A stretch of DNA of 64,000 nt. Source: Pagrus major (lineage: Eukaryota; Chordata; Actinopteri; Spariformes; Sparidae). Below the pieces are notes generated by a model that worked only from the letters and a program-made list of their open reading frames with translations, had not been told where the DNA came from and made no database searches. The translations under genes and the position numbers were made by a program. The stretch is from NCBI RefSeq assembly GCF_040436345.1, contig NC_133224.1, positions 7,866,741 to 7,930,740 of the forward strand, given 5' to 3'. This document shows positions 48,526 to 59,800 of this stretch, in pieces (the stretch's first letter is position 1; every line of letters starts with the position of its first letter).

Positions 48526-51500
48526 ATGATTCCTAAAATCTGTTGTTTCTTTGAAGGCAAAGATTCGGCAGACAGAGTGAAGAAGATGAGCAGACACTTT
48601 CAGAACAGACCAGATTCTGGGGGAGCTGATTGTAGCATGATTGAAAAGGCTGGAGCCAAAACACATCAAATCTGTGTCAAGGATAAAAAAGGTAAGAAAT
48701 CCCAGTGGGTTAAGTAGTTAAAATGTAGGATCTTGTTGGCAACTTGTACTTCGTCATTTTTTATAGACCAGGCGAGCGTTTTGCAGAGGAAGTTCCACAC
48801 CATCTCTCTTCCATCTGGAGAACCAGGTCTGACCTCGAGTCGAACCAGTTTGCCACAGACCCCCGATCAGCCCTCCACTAGTCAATCACAGGTGAGAAAA
48901 TATTTCCCTTTAGAAGAAAGATTCAATGAGCAACCATGAATGTCTGTACAGAGTCAAATGATCTTGAGAACACTTTGAGAGGATTTCTGAGCAGAGTCAA
49001 CGTCTGCTAATGAAAAAAGTTGACAATTGTCATGATATTATTTTATATTACTAGATTATCAAACCATCTGTCATCTTGAAGGGCCCAGACCAGAAGGTGA
49101 AGTCAGGAGCTACAAAACCTGATGAACTGATCAAAACGGTAAAAGAAAAGAGAGTTAAACTTCCTACAGCGTTACTTACCTTCATAACATCCAGCGGTGC
49201 CGTCTCCAAGTACCAAGCTCACTTCCAGCAGAGTCTCAGAAATCCTGTTTCCATAGAGGTGGGGTCAGACCTGGTTCTGTCCAGTTTGTCCGAAGATGCG
49301 CTGGATGAAGCTGAGGCAGCAATAAAGAGAGACCTGAGTCTGGACAATGTGCAGCTGCAGGGAGCTGCAGCTGCACCTCCAGATCTCGACAGGGTGAAAG
49401 AAATCCTGATGAAAGCCAAGAACGAGGCAAACCATCGAGAGCTCAGAGTGGACGTCAGCTTCATCCCAGGACCCAGTGGAGCTGCAATCACCAAAGTACG
49501 ACTGGTGGGCTACAGTGTGAATGTGAACAAGCTCAAAGAAGTTCTGCACAACTCCCAGATGAACCAAGTTGGGACAAAGGAGCTGCTGAACCTACCGCAT
49601 CCTGAACTGGTCGACTGCTTTGATCAAATCTTAGACCTGATTGGCATGAAGCAGAACAAGGTGACCTTTAAAGCCCTGCGTTTTCCGTCCCCTTCTGTGC
49701 TCGTGTCTGGCCCCCGCTGTCTGGTCCCGGAGGTTCAGGCGAACCTGAAAGCGACTCTAGCCAATCTGACAAAAGACACACTGGTTCTAGATGGACCAGG
49801 TGCTCAGCGCTACTTCCAAGCAGAGGGTAAAATCAGCAAGGAGCTGGTGGAGAGCTCCTGTCAGGTTATTATCAGGGAACAGCAAGGTGTGTTCTCCCCA
49901 AAGGTGAAAAGCTCCAGCACCAGCAGTGTCAAACCCAGGCCTGCCCCCAGACAGCGCCGCAACACTTCGAGCATTGTGTTCGACAAGACGAGCCTGGAGA
50001 TCAAACTTGGCAGTTTGGTGGATGAGCAGGTTCGACAATTTCTGTTCTACTTTACAAAAAAGTAGCACGGCAGCCAAGTTATACTCACATTGATATTTTT
50101 TTCCACATTATTTCCACAGGTGAATGTTTTGGTGGCCCCCATGATCAACAGGCAGCTAAATTCTACGAAAATCGGTAAATGTCTGTTGAAGAAAGCGGGG
50201 AATGCAATCAAGTCAAAGTTTTACTTGAAGACATCAAATCGCACCCTCGCTCCTGGTGATGTTCTGCAGGTTGATGCGCCTCCGTCTCTGGGCTGCTCCA
50301 AGCTCTTCTTCATTGAATGCTCACCATGGGATGGAGTCAGCGGAAGGAGTGTGCAGGTTAGATAAAAAAGCCTATATGAAGAGTTGTCTAAAGCAAAAGT
50401 GAGTCTGCACAGTTGGCCACATTTGAAGTTTCCTCTTAAAGGCATTCATGGTGCTAAAGTTGTTTGAATGCATATAAACAATCCAAAGTAGTAGTTGTGA
50501 GAAGAATATCAAAATAAGTTTGAGAGCAAAGTTACGATCCTGCCTCCTTTCTCGACTCCACACACATTACCAAATGCAGCATAAAGAAATGTGTTTCATG
50601 GAAGGATTCAGGTGAGGGGTGTTATTTTGAACGTGAAACTTTGTGTGGCTAAATAGTATTTCCAAGAGTAATAAGCTTCAGAATATGTGGTCTTGTGCCT
50701 TTCACAGGGCTTCAGTTCTTGATCAGAATAACTGTGGTATTTTTAACTTATAGCCCCAGTCCATGTTAGATTAACTCACAATGTCAATGCAGAAGTGAAA
50801 TCACTGAGGAAGTGTTTGGTTTTTGTTTTGTAGGCACTTAGGAAAGGCCTGAAGAGGTGTTTGGACCTGTGTGCAAAGCAGCACTTGTACTCAGTGGCCT
50901 TTCCAGTTATCGGACCGGGATTGGTTTTAAAATACCCGCTGAGTGAAGCCATTCAAGTGCTGACTGAGATCATTTGCCAGTTCGGATTATCTGCATCCTC
51001 TGGTCGTCTCTCCACCATCCACATCGTCATTAAACCAGGCTATCCAGACTCTGAGGAGGTGACTATCAACACAACTGGTTTGTTAGATGAATGCCTGTAG
51101 GATTTACTGATGAGAGTTTTTAAAGCTGGTGTTTTTACTTACAGTGCTACCATGATGTCTCCAGGCACCTCAGCCTAAATATGAACCAAGGAGGCCAAGG
51201 TAAGATGTACATTTACATAAAAAAAAAAAAAATCTATATATATATACAACTGCAAACGATCTGTGTTTACCAAACCCGTAGTGATCTTGTTTATTCAACC
51301 ATGTGTGTCACAAAATGGTGACCCTTGTCCCAAACATATGGTTCTTCATCTCAGCAATCTTCAGATCCCTCACCAGTGACCTCGATGACATCACAATGAC
51401 AGTGGGAGGCGGGGCTAAACTACAGCTGGTGTTTGGTGACATCACTAATGAGACTACAGATATTGTTGTGAACACGACCAACTTTGTTGATTTTCACAGA

Positions 51501-54162
51501 GGTGATATATTTTGTGATTGTCTGTAAACGTGACATTGACAACATTGTGAATATGTTGGCATGCTGACATCAGCATTAAGCTCACATTGCCTAACAGAGC
51601 TGCTAGCATGGCTGTAGACCCTTGTAGTTTTGCTCTAACATAATCAAATCTTTTCTCTGCAGATGGTGTGTGCAGAGACATCTTAGCCGTAGCTGGACCA
51701 GAGGTGGAGGCTGAACTTAGAGCAGGTGAGAAAAAATGACATGCTCGACATTTTCAAGCAACACACACTTTAGCTTCTTCACTCACGTTTGTCTTGTCTT
51801 GTCAACCAACCAGACGTCAACCAAAGGAGTGTTTTTGTATCCCGGTCTGGACGGCTCCCCTGTAAAGCCATTTTGCATGTATGGGGAAGAGGGGATGCAG
51901 GTATCATCGAACAACTGGTGTGCTACATCATGAGATATTGTGAAAACTATGGATTTAAGTCCGTAGCCATTCCTGCCATCTGTGCTGGTAGGTATTTTGT
52001 AAGACTTTCTAGATGTGCAATAAAAAAAAAACCCACAAACACTCAGCTAATATCAGTTATGTAGTTTAAATTAATCAGTATTAATTCTGCCAGTAAACAT
52101 TCAAACTGTTCATGCAGGAGCTGGAGGGTTGGACCCTGGTGTCGTGGCAAGTGCAATCCTCCGAGGGGTGAAGGCTGCCACTTCATCTACTTCTCTTTAC
52201 TCTGTCACCAATATCCGCCTCGTCCTGATTAAGATCAATGTCTTCTTGGCATTTAAAGAGGAAGCAATGCAAATGTTTCCCACTGCTGTGATCAACAGAG
52301 GTAACAGGAAGTTTCACAAAAATCATAATTCACTTGTTCCATTGTAAATTTTCACTGATTGTTATCTTTGGACCCTCTTTGCAGTGTCAGTGCCTCAGAG
52401 GCCTCATGTACAACAACAACCGCCCTCTTTGTCAGTGAGCACAGACCTGAGCCTCCTCCATACCACCTCCACAAGTCAGAAGTCCGTCTTCCTCTTCCTG
52501 GGTCTCTCCAGACAGGATGTTGACGATGCCATGACAAAGCTGAAGGGTCTGTATCAGGCTCAGTGCTCCACTCAAACCTTCAAAAAGGAGGATCTGTCAG
52601 GCCTCACCCAGGACAACGTGGAGGATCTGAAGCAGCTGCTGGAGACGCAGGGTCTGTACATACAGAGGGACCAGTCCGGGCCGGGAAGCTTAACAGTGAG
52701 TGGGTTAAAAGATGGAGTCAACCAGGTGACGCAGAAGATTAATGCCTCTCTGTATGGCTCCCTCAGAAGAGAGGTGAGAGTCAGAGAGGAGCAGGAAATT
52801 TACACCCTTGTAGCTTGGTATATCCTGGCACATAACGGCACCTGGGAGAGACTCCCCAAAACAGCCAATTACAGCCTAGAAAATAACGAAATCACAGGAG
52901 GGATAGTGGACGCACAGGGCGTCCTGTGGAGTGTGGATGTACAGAGGTTGGAGGCTTCAAGACAAGTATCCGGACAGACGACGAAGCTGAAACGACTTGT
53001 GAATCTTCCAGGTGAGAAGATTGTTGTTGCTGAACATTTACGTTTCAAAAGAGCCCGACTGATACTGTAGTCTGAGACCAACAGCAGATACTTAAGAATA
53101 CCAAGTCTGAATTTCTGGCATTTTTCTATTTTGTCCTCCAACCTTTTTTCAGACTTCACCCTCCCTCTCTACTGGGACGACATGGCTGGCGGTGAAGCGT
53201 TCAAGGCGGTTGCACTGCAGCCTTCCTCTGCAGAGTACAAGTCAGTGAAGGAGGACTTCAAACGGACTGCAACCATGACTGTGATGAAGGTGGGCAGCTT
53301 TAACTCGAAAAGACATGTCATTGCCTCTAGACATGGAAGACTCGAAGTTAGTTAATAGGTTAGGTTAATGGCTTTCATTCACATTAATGGAACCACTTTA
53401 TATCAGGGTATCTCTTACACGTGTCTTCATATTGAGTTACTGCACAATATCTGTGTTCTCAACACAGTACAGTTGAAAGGACTAAAGATATTTCCAGCCT
53501 TCGGAGGTCATTTTGTTAGCTCGTTATTTACTTTGTTTTGTTATTTTCCCGACAGATCTGGCGCCTGCAGAACGTTCATCTGCGCAAGTCCTATGAGGTA
53601 CAAAAGAAGCAGATGTCTGATAACAGAAGACGGGAGGGGGGCGCACGTGAAAAGCTTCTGTACCACGGGACGACGCTGGACAACTGTGAATCCATCATGC
53701 AAACTGGGTTCAACAGGCGCTTTGCAGGACAGAAGGGTAAAGATCTTTCTCCTCCCTCTTTACATTTCCATTTAATTCCTTTAACTAGTGAAGTGTAACA
53801 ATCACATGGATGATTTTGAACGATGTTTAGATTTGAGGACTTATTTTAAATTCCCTATTTCCTCTTATTTCCCAGGAACTAGATACGGTCATGGAACCTA
53901 CTTTGCCGTAGACGCCAGCTACTCAGCCAACCCCGCCTTCTCGAAGCCAGGTGCTGATGGTTCTCAGTTAATGTTTGTGGCCCGAGTCCTGACCGGGGTC
54001 TCCACTCTCGGAAGCAGCAACATGAAGGTCCCTCCTCCTCGCAGTGACAGTCAGCCCCACGATCGCTACGACAGTGTGGTGGACATAATAGATGACCCAT
54101 CAGTGTACGTTGTGTTCCATGACAACCAAGCGTACCCAGACTACCTCATCATCTTCAAATGA
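48526..54162 (+). CDS. parp14: PARP14-like copy C, complete mono-ADP-ribosyltransferase
   Basis: Exons: 48526-48691, 48767-48891, 49055-50029, 50120-50356, 50834-51058, 51145-51199, 51355-51501, 51663-51725, 51814-51987, 52118-52300, 52385-53011, 53153-53289, 53556-53736, 53876-54162; 3582 bases, 1193 aa, phases closing throughout. Layout: N-terminal module 1-97, KH-like modules 98-422, degenerate macrodomain 423-594, macrodomain 595-783 (VNTTNF, PAICAGAGG), KH/WWE 784-992 (TLVAWYIL), PARP catalytic domain from about 1010. The NAD-binding His is in LLYHGTT (about 1075) and the Tyr in HGTYFAV (about 1107). The third triad position, Glu in polymerising PARPs, is Val (about 1175, DPSVYVVF), so mono- rather than poly-ADP-ribosylation is expected. 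Human PARP14 has 1801 aa and three macrodomains; this protein has two. The start is the second of two overlapping ATGs; the first runs into a stop after four codons. Confidence 0.92.
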
Positions 54163-54249
54163 AGATGTTGAGGATAGACGACGGGTGCAGAAAAGATTGT
54201 TTATGATGATGGTGTTTTATTAGATGAAAGACCACATTTAGGCTGAAAA

Positions 54250-54255
54250 AATAAA
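54250..54255 (+). terminator. Poly(A) signal of PARP copy C
   Basis: A canonical AATAAA lies about 90 bases after the copy C stop codon. The matching position after copy A lacks it. Confidence 0.5.
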
Positions 54256-56831
54256 CTCATGTAAGTGTATACCTATCACACCACAGAGCTCTTTAGTCCA
54301 ACAAAACAATATATTTAATTCAAATCGTCTGTCAGACAATCTGTTCCTCGTCAGTGTCAGCACAAGTTAGCCCAGGCTGAAGAGCCTCTCAGGCAGGTCA
54401 GGTGATTGTTGCACACCATGCATGAAAAAGCACCTTTAATTATTTATTTCTACCAACCCATGATGCAGATTATGGACAATCTTATGTTAGACAAGTGACA
54501 ACATAATTGTCTGATTAGCAACTGTATTGTGATTAGTGAATATAGGAACAGTAACATGTTACTGCGTCTGTGTTACAGACAAATGTAAAGTGATTATAGT
54601 TATCAGCACTGGTTTACGGGTATTTTTTTTATTATTCTGTTGATTCAGTCATGATAAGATCTTTCTCTTCTGATTAAAATGTCTTCGCCAAAACTACACA
54701 GTGCAGCATTAATTGGATTCAGACAGTTTTCCGCTCTGCTGCTTCGGCAATTTCTCGAGGGATGATGTTGTTGTTCTGCTGTTGCACTTTTGTTTGTTTT
54801 AGATTACATCATGTGTTATCATTAGGTGATTCATAGTCATCAGTGATGAGTTTTGTCTGATTTTGTGTTTGTAACAAATAAAATTTGCCAAATCATTGAT
54901 GATGACACTGTGAAGTTTTGGACACACACACACACACACACAGTCACGTCAATATTGCCAACAGGGCACTACATGTCTCTACCATCTAAAAGGGGACCTC
55001 TGTTTCTGGTCATTTTGAAAAAACAAAAATAGAATAGAAAAGCTTCTTTTAAGGTCTTTTACCATAATATTACTTCAAATATGTTTTTAAATTTTTTTAA
55101 AAGAAATTGCCAAGAGGGGACATCGTTCAGCAACGTCTGCCTATCAAAGAGGGGTCTTACACACACACTTACAGTATAGGGAATCTTTTATTTGGTTGAT
55201 ATTTGCATTTGCATCTTGTACAAAGAAAATAGTGTAGAAACAGTTTTTGTAGACTGATATAAAGAGCTGGAAAGGGCTCTTTACAGTTGTATAGTACTTC
55301 AGTATAATAGCTGTAGTTGTATAGTTGGAGTACATTTCAAAAATCAAGCTGCATTAATCAATATTTTGTATGTCAAATGAAACGTAGCATCACAGAAAAT
55401 TATCCACCAAGGCAGCTGTTCTACTAAGCTTTGTAGCTCTCTAGATCAATGTTTTGGTTACAGTCTCACTGATCAATCAACCCTGTTTGTAAAAGCTGCA
55501 GGAAGCCATTTTGAGGAAATTCAGGTCTGATGAATCCACTTAACTACCTACCAAGCAGCAGACAGAGGACAGAAGACAGCAACTAGCTGGTGAATACAAT
55601 TGAATCTTCATAACAAATAATAACCTAATAATAGATATTTTTTTCAGGAGTTGGGTCAGACTAACTTGACTGAGTAAATGACTGAATATTTTACCTAAAT
55701 ACATAAAATCACCAGAAAACAACCTGGTGGGTTGATCATGTTGCTCTGCCTCTGTTGGAGTTGTAAGGGAATGGGTGTAATTCTTCCCCCTGGTGGTAAT
55801 ACATTGATAAACATAAAATAAACATTGTGTCTGTAATACCTCAATTTTTACTGGATATAGCCCTGTCTTTACTCTCTGCAGTTTTGAGTGTCAAAAACTC
55901 CAATGAAACAATAAAAGTGTTCGCTGCCTTCTGTCAACAACCCACAATGCAATGCATATTTTATACATGTGAAAGTTAACTGTGGGGGGACACGACACCT
56001 GTCAATGATGACGCAAAATGATGACTAGTTAATTTGTGGGTGAAATCTTTGTTTACATCCCACTATAGAATAAACTATACAACTACTAGAAGATAATAAT
56101 ATGAAATAATGAATGATTGAATGAGTCGGAGAATTTTGAAAACAGCCACGCTCTTGAGTTAAAATGAAGAAGCAAGCTACAGATTTATTCTTCCAAAATA
56201 TACTTTCTTAAAATCAATTAACATTTTTTAATACTTGGACCAGTTTTTTTTTTTTAAGCATAAAAAAGCACTTAATTGCCCTTTAACTGTCAACATGTTT
56301 GATATAGCACAAAAATGTGTTAATTAGCCTTATAATAATTGACTGATATGGAGGACAAGAACTGCCAAAATCAAAAACAGATAGAGAAATAAATACATGG
56401 CTTAAAAAATACTATTAAATGCACTAAATATACTATACTATAAAAATAAATGTAGGCAGTAATTGATATTTCTGTTTTAATTTGTTTTTGCATTAATCCT
56501 CCTATTTATTTACTTTCACATGTAAGGGACTACAAAAGGTTAAAAAAATACAGAAATTATTTAATAAAGAAATATCAACTCATGTCACATTTACTGCCTA
56601 CATTTCTTATATTGTGTTTGATGCATTTAATGGAATAATCATTATTATTTATTGAGTAATTTATTTATTTAGTAATTTATTTTTAGGTTCGGTCCTCCAT
56701 AGCCTAAAACTATCACTTTAGTTGTCATAAATGCTGAAACTACAGATGTGAAACTGTGTTATAGGTTTATATCCGAGCTGAAGTGTAACTGAGCTGAATG
56801 TCGTTGGCTGTCAGTGATCCTGCCGCGATCC
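54256..56831. other. Intergenic DNA between PARP copy C and the transglutaminase
   Basis: Contains the 3' flank block shared with copy A (54841-55620) and a CA microsatellite at about 54922-54942. The rest is AT-rich with no gene recognised. The stretch nearest 56832 is the likely 3' UTR of the minus-strand transglutaminase. Confidence 0.5.
54922..54942. repeat. CA microsatellite
   Basis: About ten CA units interrupt the shared 3' flank of PARP copy C. Confidence 0.75.
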
Positions 56832-59800
56832 TCAGGGCTGGATGGTGACAGACGCCTGGCCTCGGACCTGCCTCAGAGCAGGACAGTCCAGCGTAGCGAT
56901 CACTCTGGTGCTGCCAGCCCTCAGCGGGCTGAAATACTCGGTCCAGGTCAGGGTGGAGCCTCGTGGGATCAGACTGAAACCAGCAGGGGCAGAGTTAGAC
57001 GGCAGAAGGATTGGGCTGATTTTTGGTGTAATTTTAAAGATAGTCAAAAATCACTGAATCAGGAAGCAGTAACAGTTTATTATCAGGGTGCAAAGCACAT
57101 GCTTAAACCTGCAGCAACTGCTTTTTAATATACAAACAGATGAATAAAAGCTGTAACATTATGAAAACTTGGTTTACTTATAGCTGATTTTTGTGATCAC
57201 CTTTAGTTTTTAACAGCCCACCAACCTCTGACATATTAAATGAGTCAAAGACAAAGATGAGACCTATGCCCTACATATACCTATTTCATCTGTTCAGAGC
57301 TCACCTGTAATATTTGGACTTGGGCAGCATGAGTCCGGGCCCTTCCATGCGAATGTAGACGCCCTCCAGGCCGAAATCGAAAGGGTTTGTAAATTCGACA
57401 GTTGCCATCATCTCTTCACTCACTCTGGCCCCGCCGGACAACTGACGTACACAAAAGACATCCACCGTTAGAAAGAAAAAGACAAATCCGCTGAATAAAG
57501 GCTCTTTTCGTTAACTAAACAGTTACACATTTTACATTCACTGTGTGGAATAGAATAAAACAAGCATGATGTCAGACCACAATGGAGAGTTTGGGATTGT
57601 GCAGGGTGACGACTTTCATGGCGGTGACGATCTGGCCGGTCTCCTTGACCTTCCCAGTGGCAATAAAATTGAGGTTGGCCTGTTCCACCAGATGCTTCAT
57701 GTAGTTCTTTGACTCGACCACCACCACCTCCTTCACACCTGGAGAACACAAAGACACAACACTGCTCTCTCTGACATTGACCTTTTTCAATTATTTCTTT
57801 TTTTTTTATGATCCAAAGCACACTTTCGAAAGTAGAGGAGTGAACGTTGTTGGTTGTTGAATTAATATTGTAAAAATAGGATGAATAAACATCTTCCTCA
57901 CTTTTGTTGGGGCCGATTGTCACTGTGGGATCGCTGAACAGGAACTCGGTGCTGGTGACTCCGGTGTAATACACCACGCTACCGCTGATATAGATGTCCA
58001 CGACGCGGCGCTGGTCGCTGCGGTTTATGAACTCCAGGTCCAGCTCGAAGTCGTCGCCCACGCTGACCTCCAGGGTGGGCAGGACCAGGTCCACGTCAGC
58101 CTCAGGAGGGTTGGACTTCACACGTTGACAGCCATACCCCTCTGCTTTTTCCAGAACGGTCCGCTCCTCCTTGCTGCCTGGATTGGATGATTGGAATATA
58201 TTGTTGTAATGTTTTGTGTTTGTAGATTTCATTCAAACAATCAAAATGTTTGTCTGACAAGCTATCTAATCTTAGTTTAGGATGACATTTGCAATTATCT
58301 TAGAATAGGAATTTTCTGTGTGAGGATAATTTAGACTGTCCTAAATTCAAAATAACGGCTGAAAATGGCTCGCAAATAAAGATGGGGAACAACATGAACA
58401 CTGAAAAATAGGATTCAAAGGCTTCTCAGACCGTAACTTTTGGAAAAGCGTTAACCTGTTGGAGAAACTAACAATGATGTTAGTCTGTTGGAGAAGCTAA
58501 CGCCAATGTTAGCTAACATTGGCATTAGCTTCTCCAACCGGCTAGGACAGGACACAGCCATGAGTTTAGGAATTGCTTCTGTAATCAGAGGACAGAATTT
58601 TTCTGAAATGAGGCCCATAACCTGTCTGCATGCCAAGTTTGCGGTAATCAAAACACCACAATTGGCCCAAGTACCCTGGTCCTTTTCCACGTGCCAACTT
58701 TGGCCCAAACCAAGCCAACATAATGCCAATTGGAGGTGATTTACAAACTGAAAGGACCCAAGTCCACACCCCTAAAACCTTGCCAAATCTGGCAGCCACA
58801 TCGGGGCACATGGCTGGTCCTCTGGTGCCAGAACAAAGCCAGCTGGGCCAAACTCAGCCACTATCATCCCAAATTAACTCTGAACCTGGCATTGTTGCAG
58901 AGTATGAAAAACAAATGTGCTTAGCACTGTCTTAGGGACTGCTTGTAGAAGATAATCAATCACAGTAAAAATGAAGTCTTATACTGTGTTCCTGCCAAAG
59001 TGTTTCAGTTTTTCTGTTTTCATTACGACACTGTTTCGGGGTTAAATGAATAAACATGAGTACGTTAGTGAGCATTTGTATTCTCTCAGCATTTTTGGGC
59101 TGATTTATTTGACAGTTCTTAAAATTATAGTCGGAGAATGTCATGCAACACTCGTGTGTTTGTCTAAACGACAAGCTGAGGCTGCAGCAGAGAAAATAGT
59201 TCTGCCCAATATTAAAACACTATGATTTGTGACGGTTGCATTCACTGACCCTCAGGAAACTTGTACTGATCAGTGATGTCACGGCGAGTCACGTCTCCTG
59301 GAGCTTTGGTCAAAACCATGCGGCCTACATGAGACTGGTTCACCTTGACCGGCTCCATGGTACCTTCTTTACTCCGGGAGTAAAACACCACGTCGCTGTT
59401 GACCTGTGGAGACAAAGATAGAAATAACGTGGAAGTAACCTAAACTTATCTGGAGAGGAGCCCCAACAGAGAAGATTAAATACTGCGTGAATAACAGATT
59501 GTCCTGTTGGAGAAACACTGAAAAAATGTTGTTTAAAGACTCACCTCAGCAAACACAAAGGCGGCATCAAAGGGATAGCACATCTGTCCATGTTTGATGG
59601 CCTGGACTGATGCAGGACCACATCTGTACATGCCTTGATGGATAAAGAGAGGAAGTATGGAGATAAATGTGACGTCAGACAGTGTATTTAAAACAGTGGT
59701 CCTTTAACTGCATTGCATTTTTTAAAAATATAATATAAGGCACTCTTGACTTGTCGTTATAAAGCCACACTTATTTCATAACATTATTATTTACCATCGC

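Noticed and set aside
58451-58935. Several overlapping open frames on both strands
   Set aside because: They lie in a transglutaminase intron over a palindrome and a dispersed repeat. The translations are low-information and lack domains.
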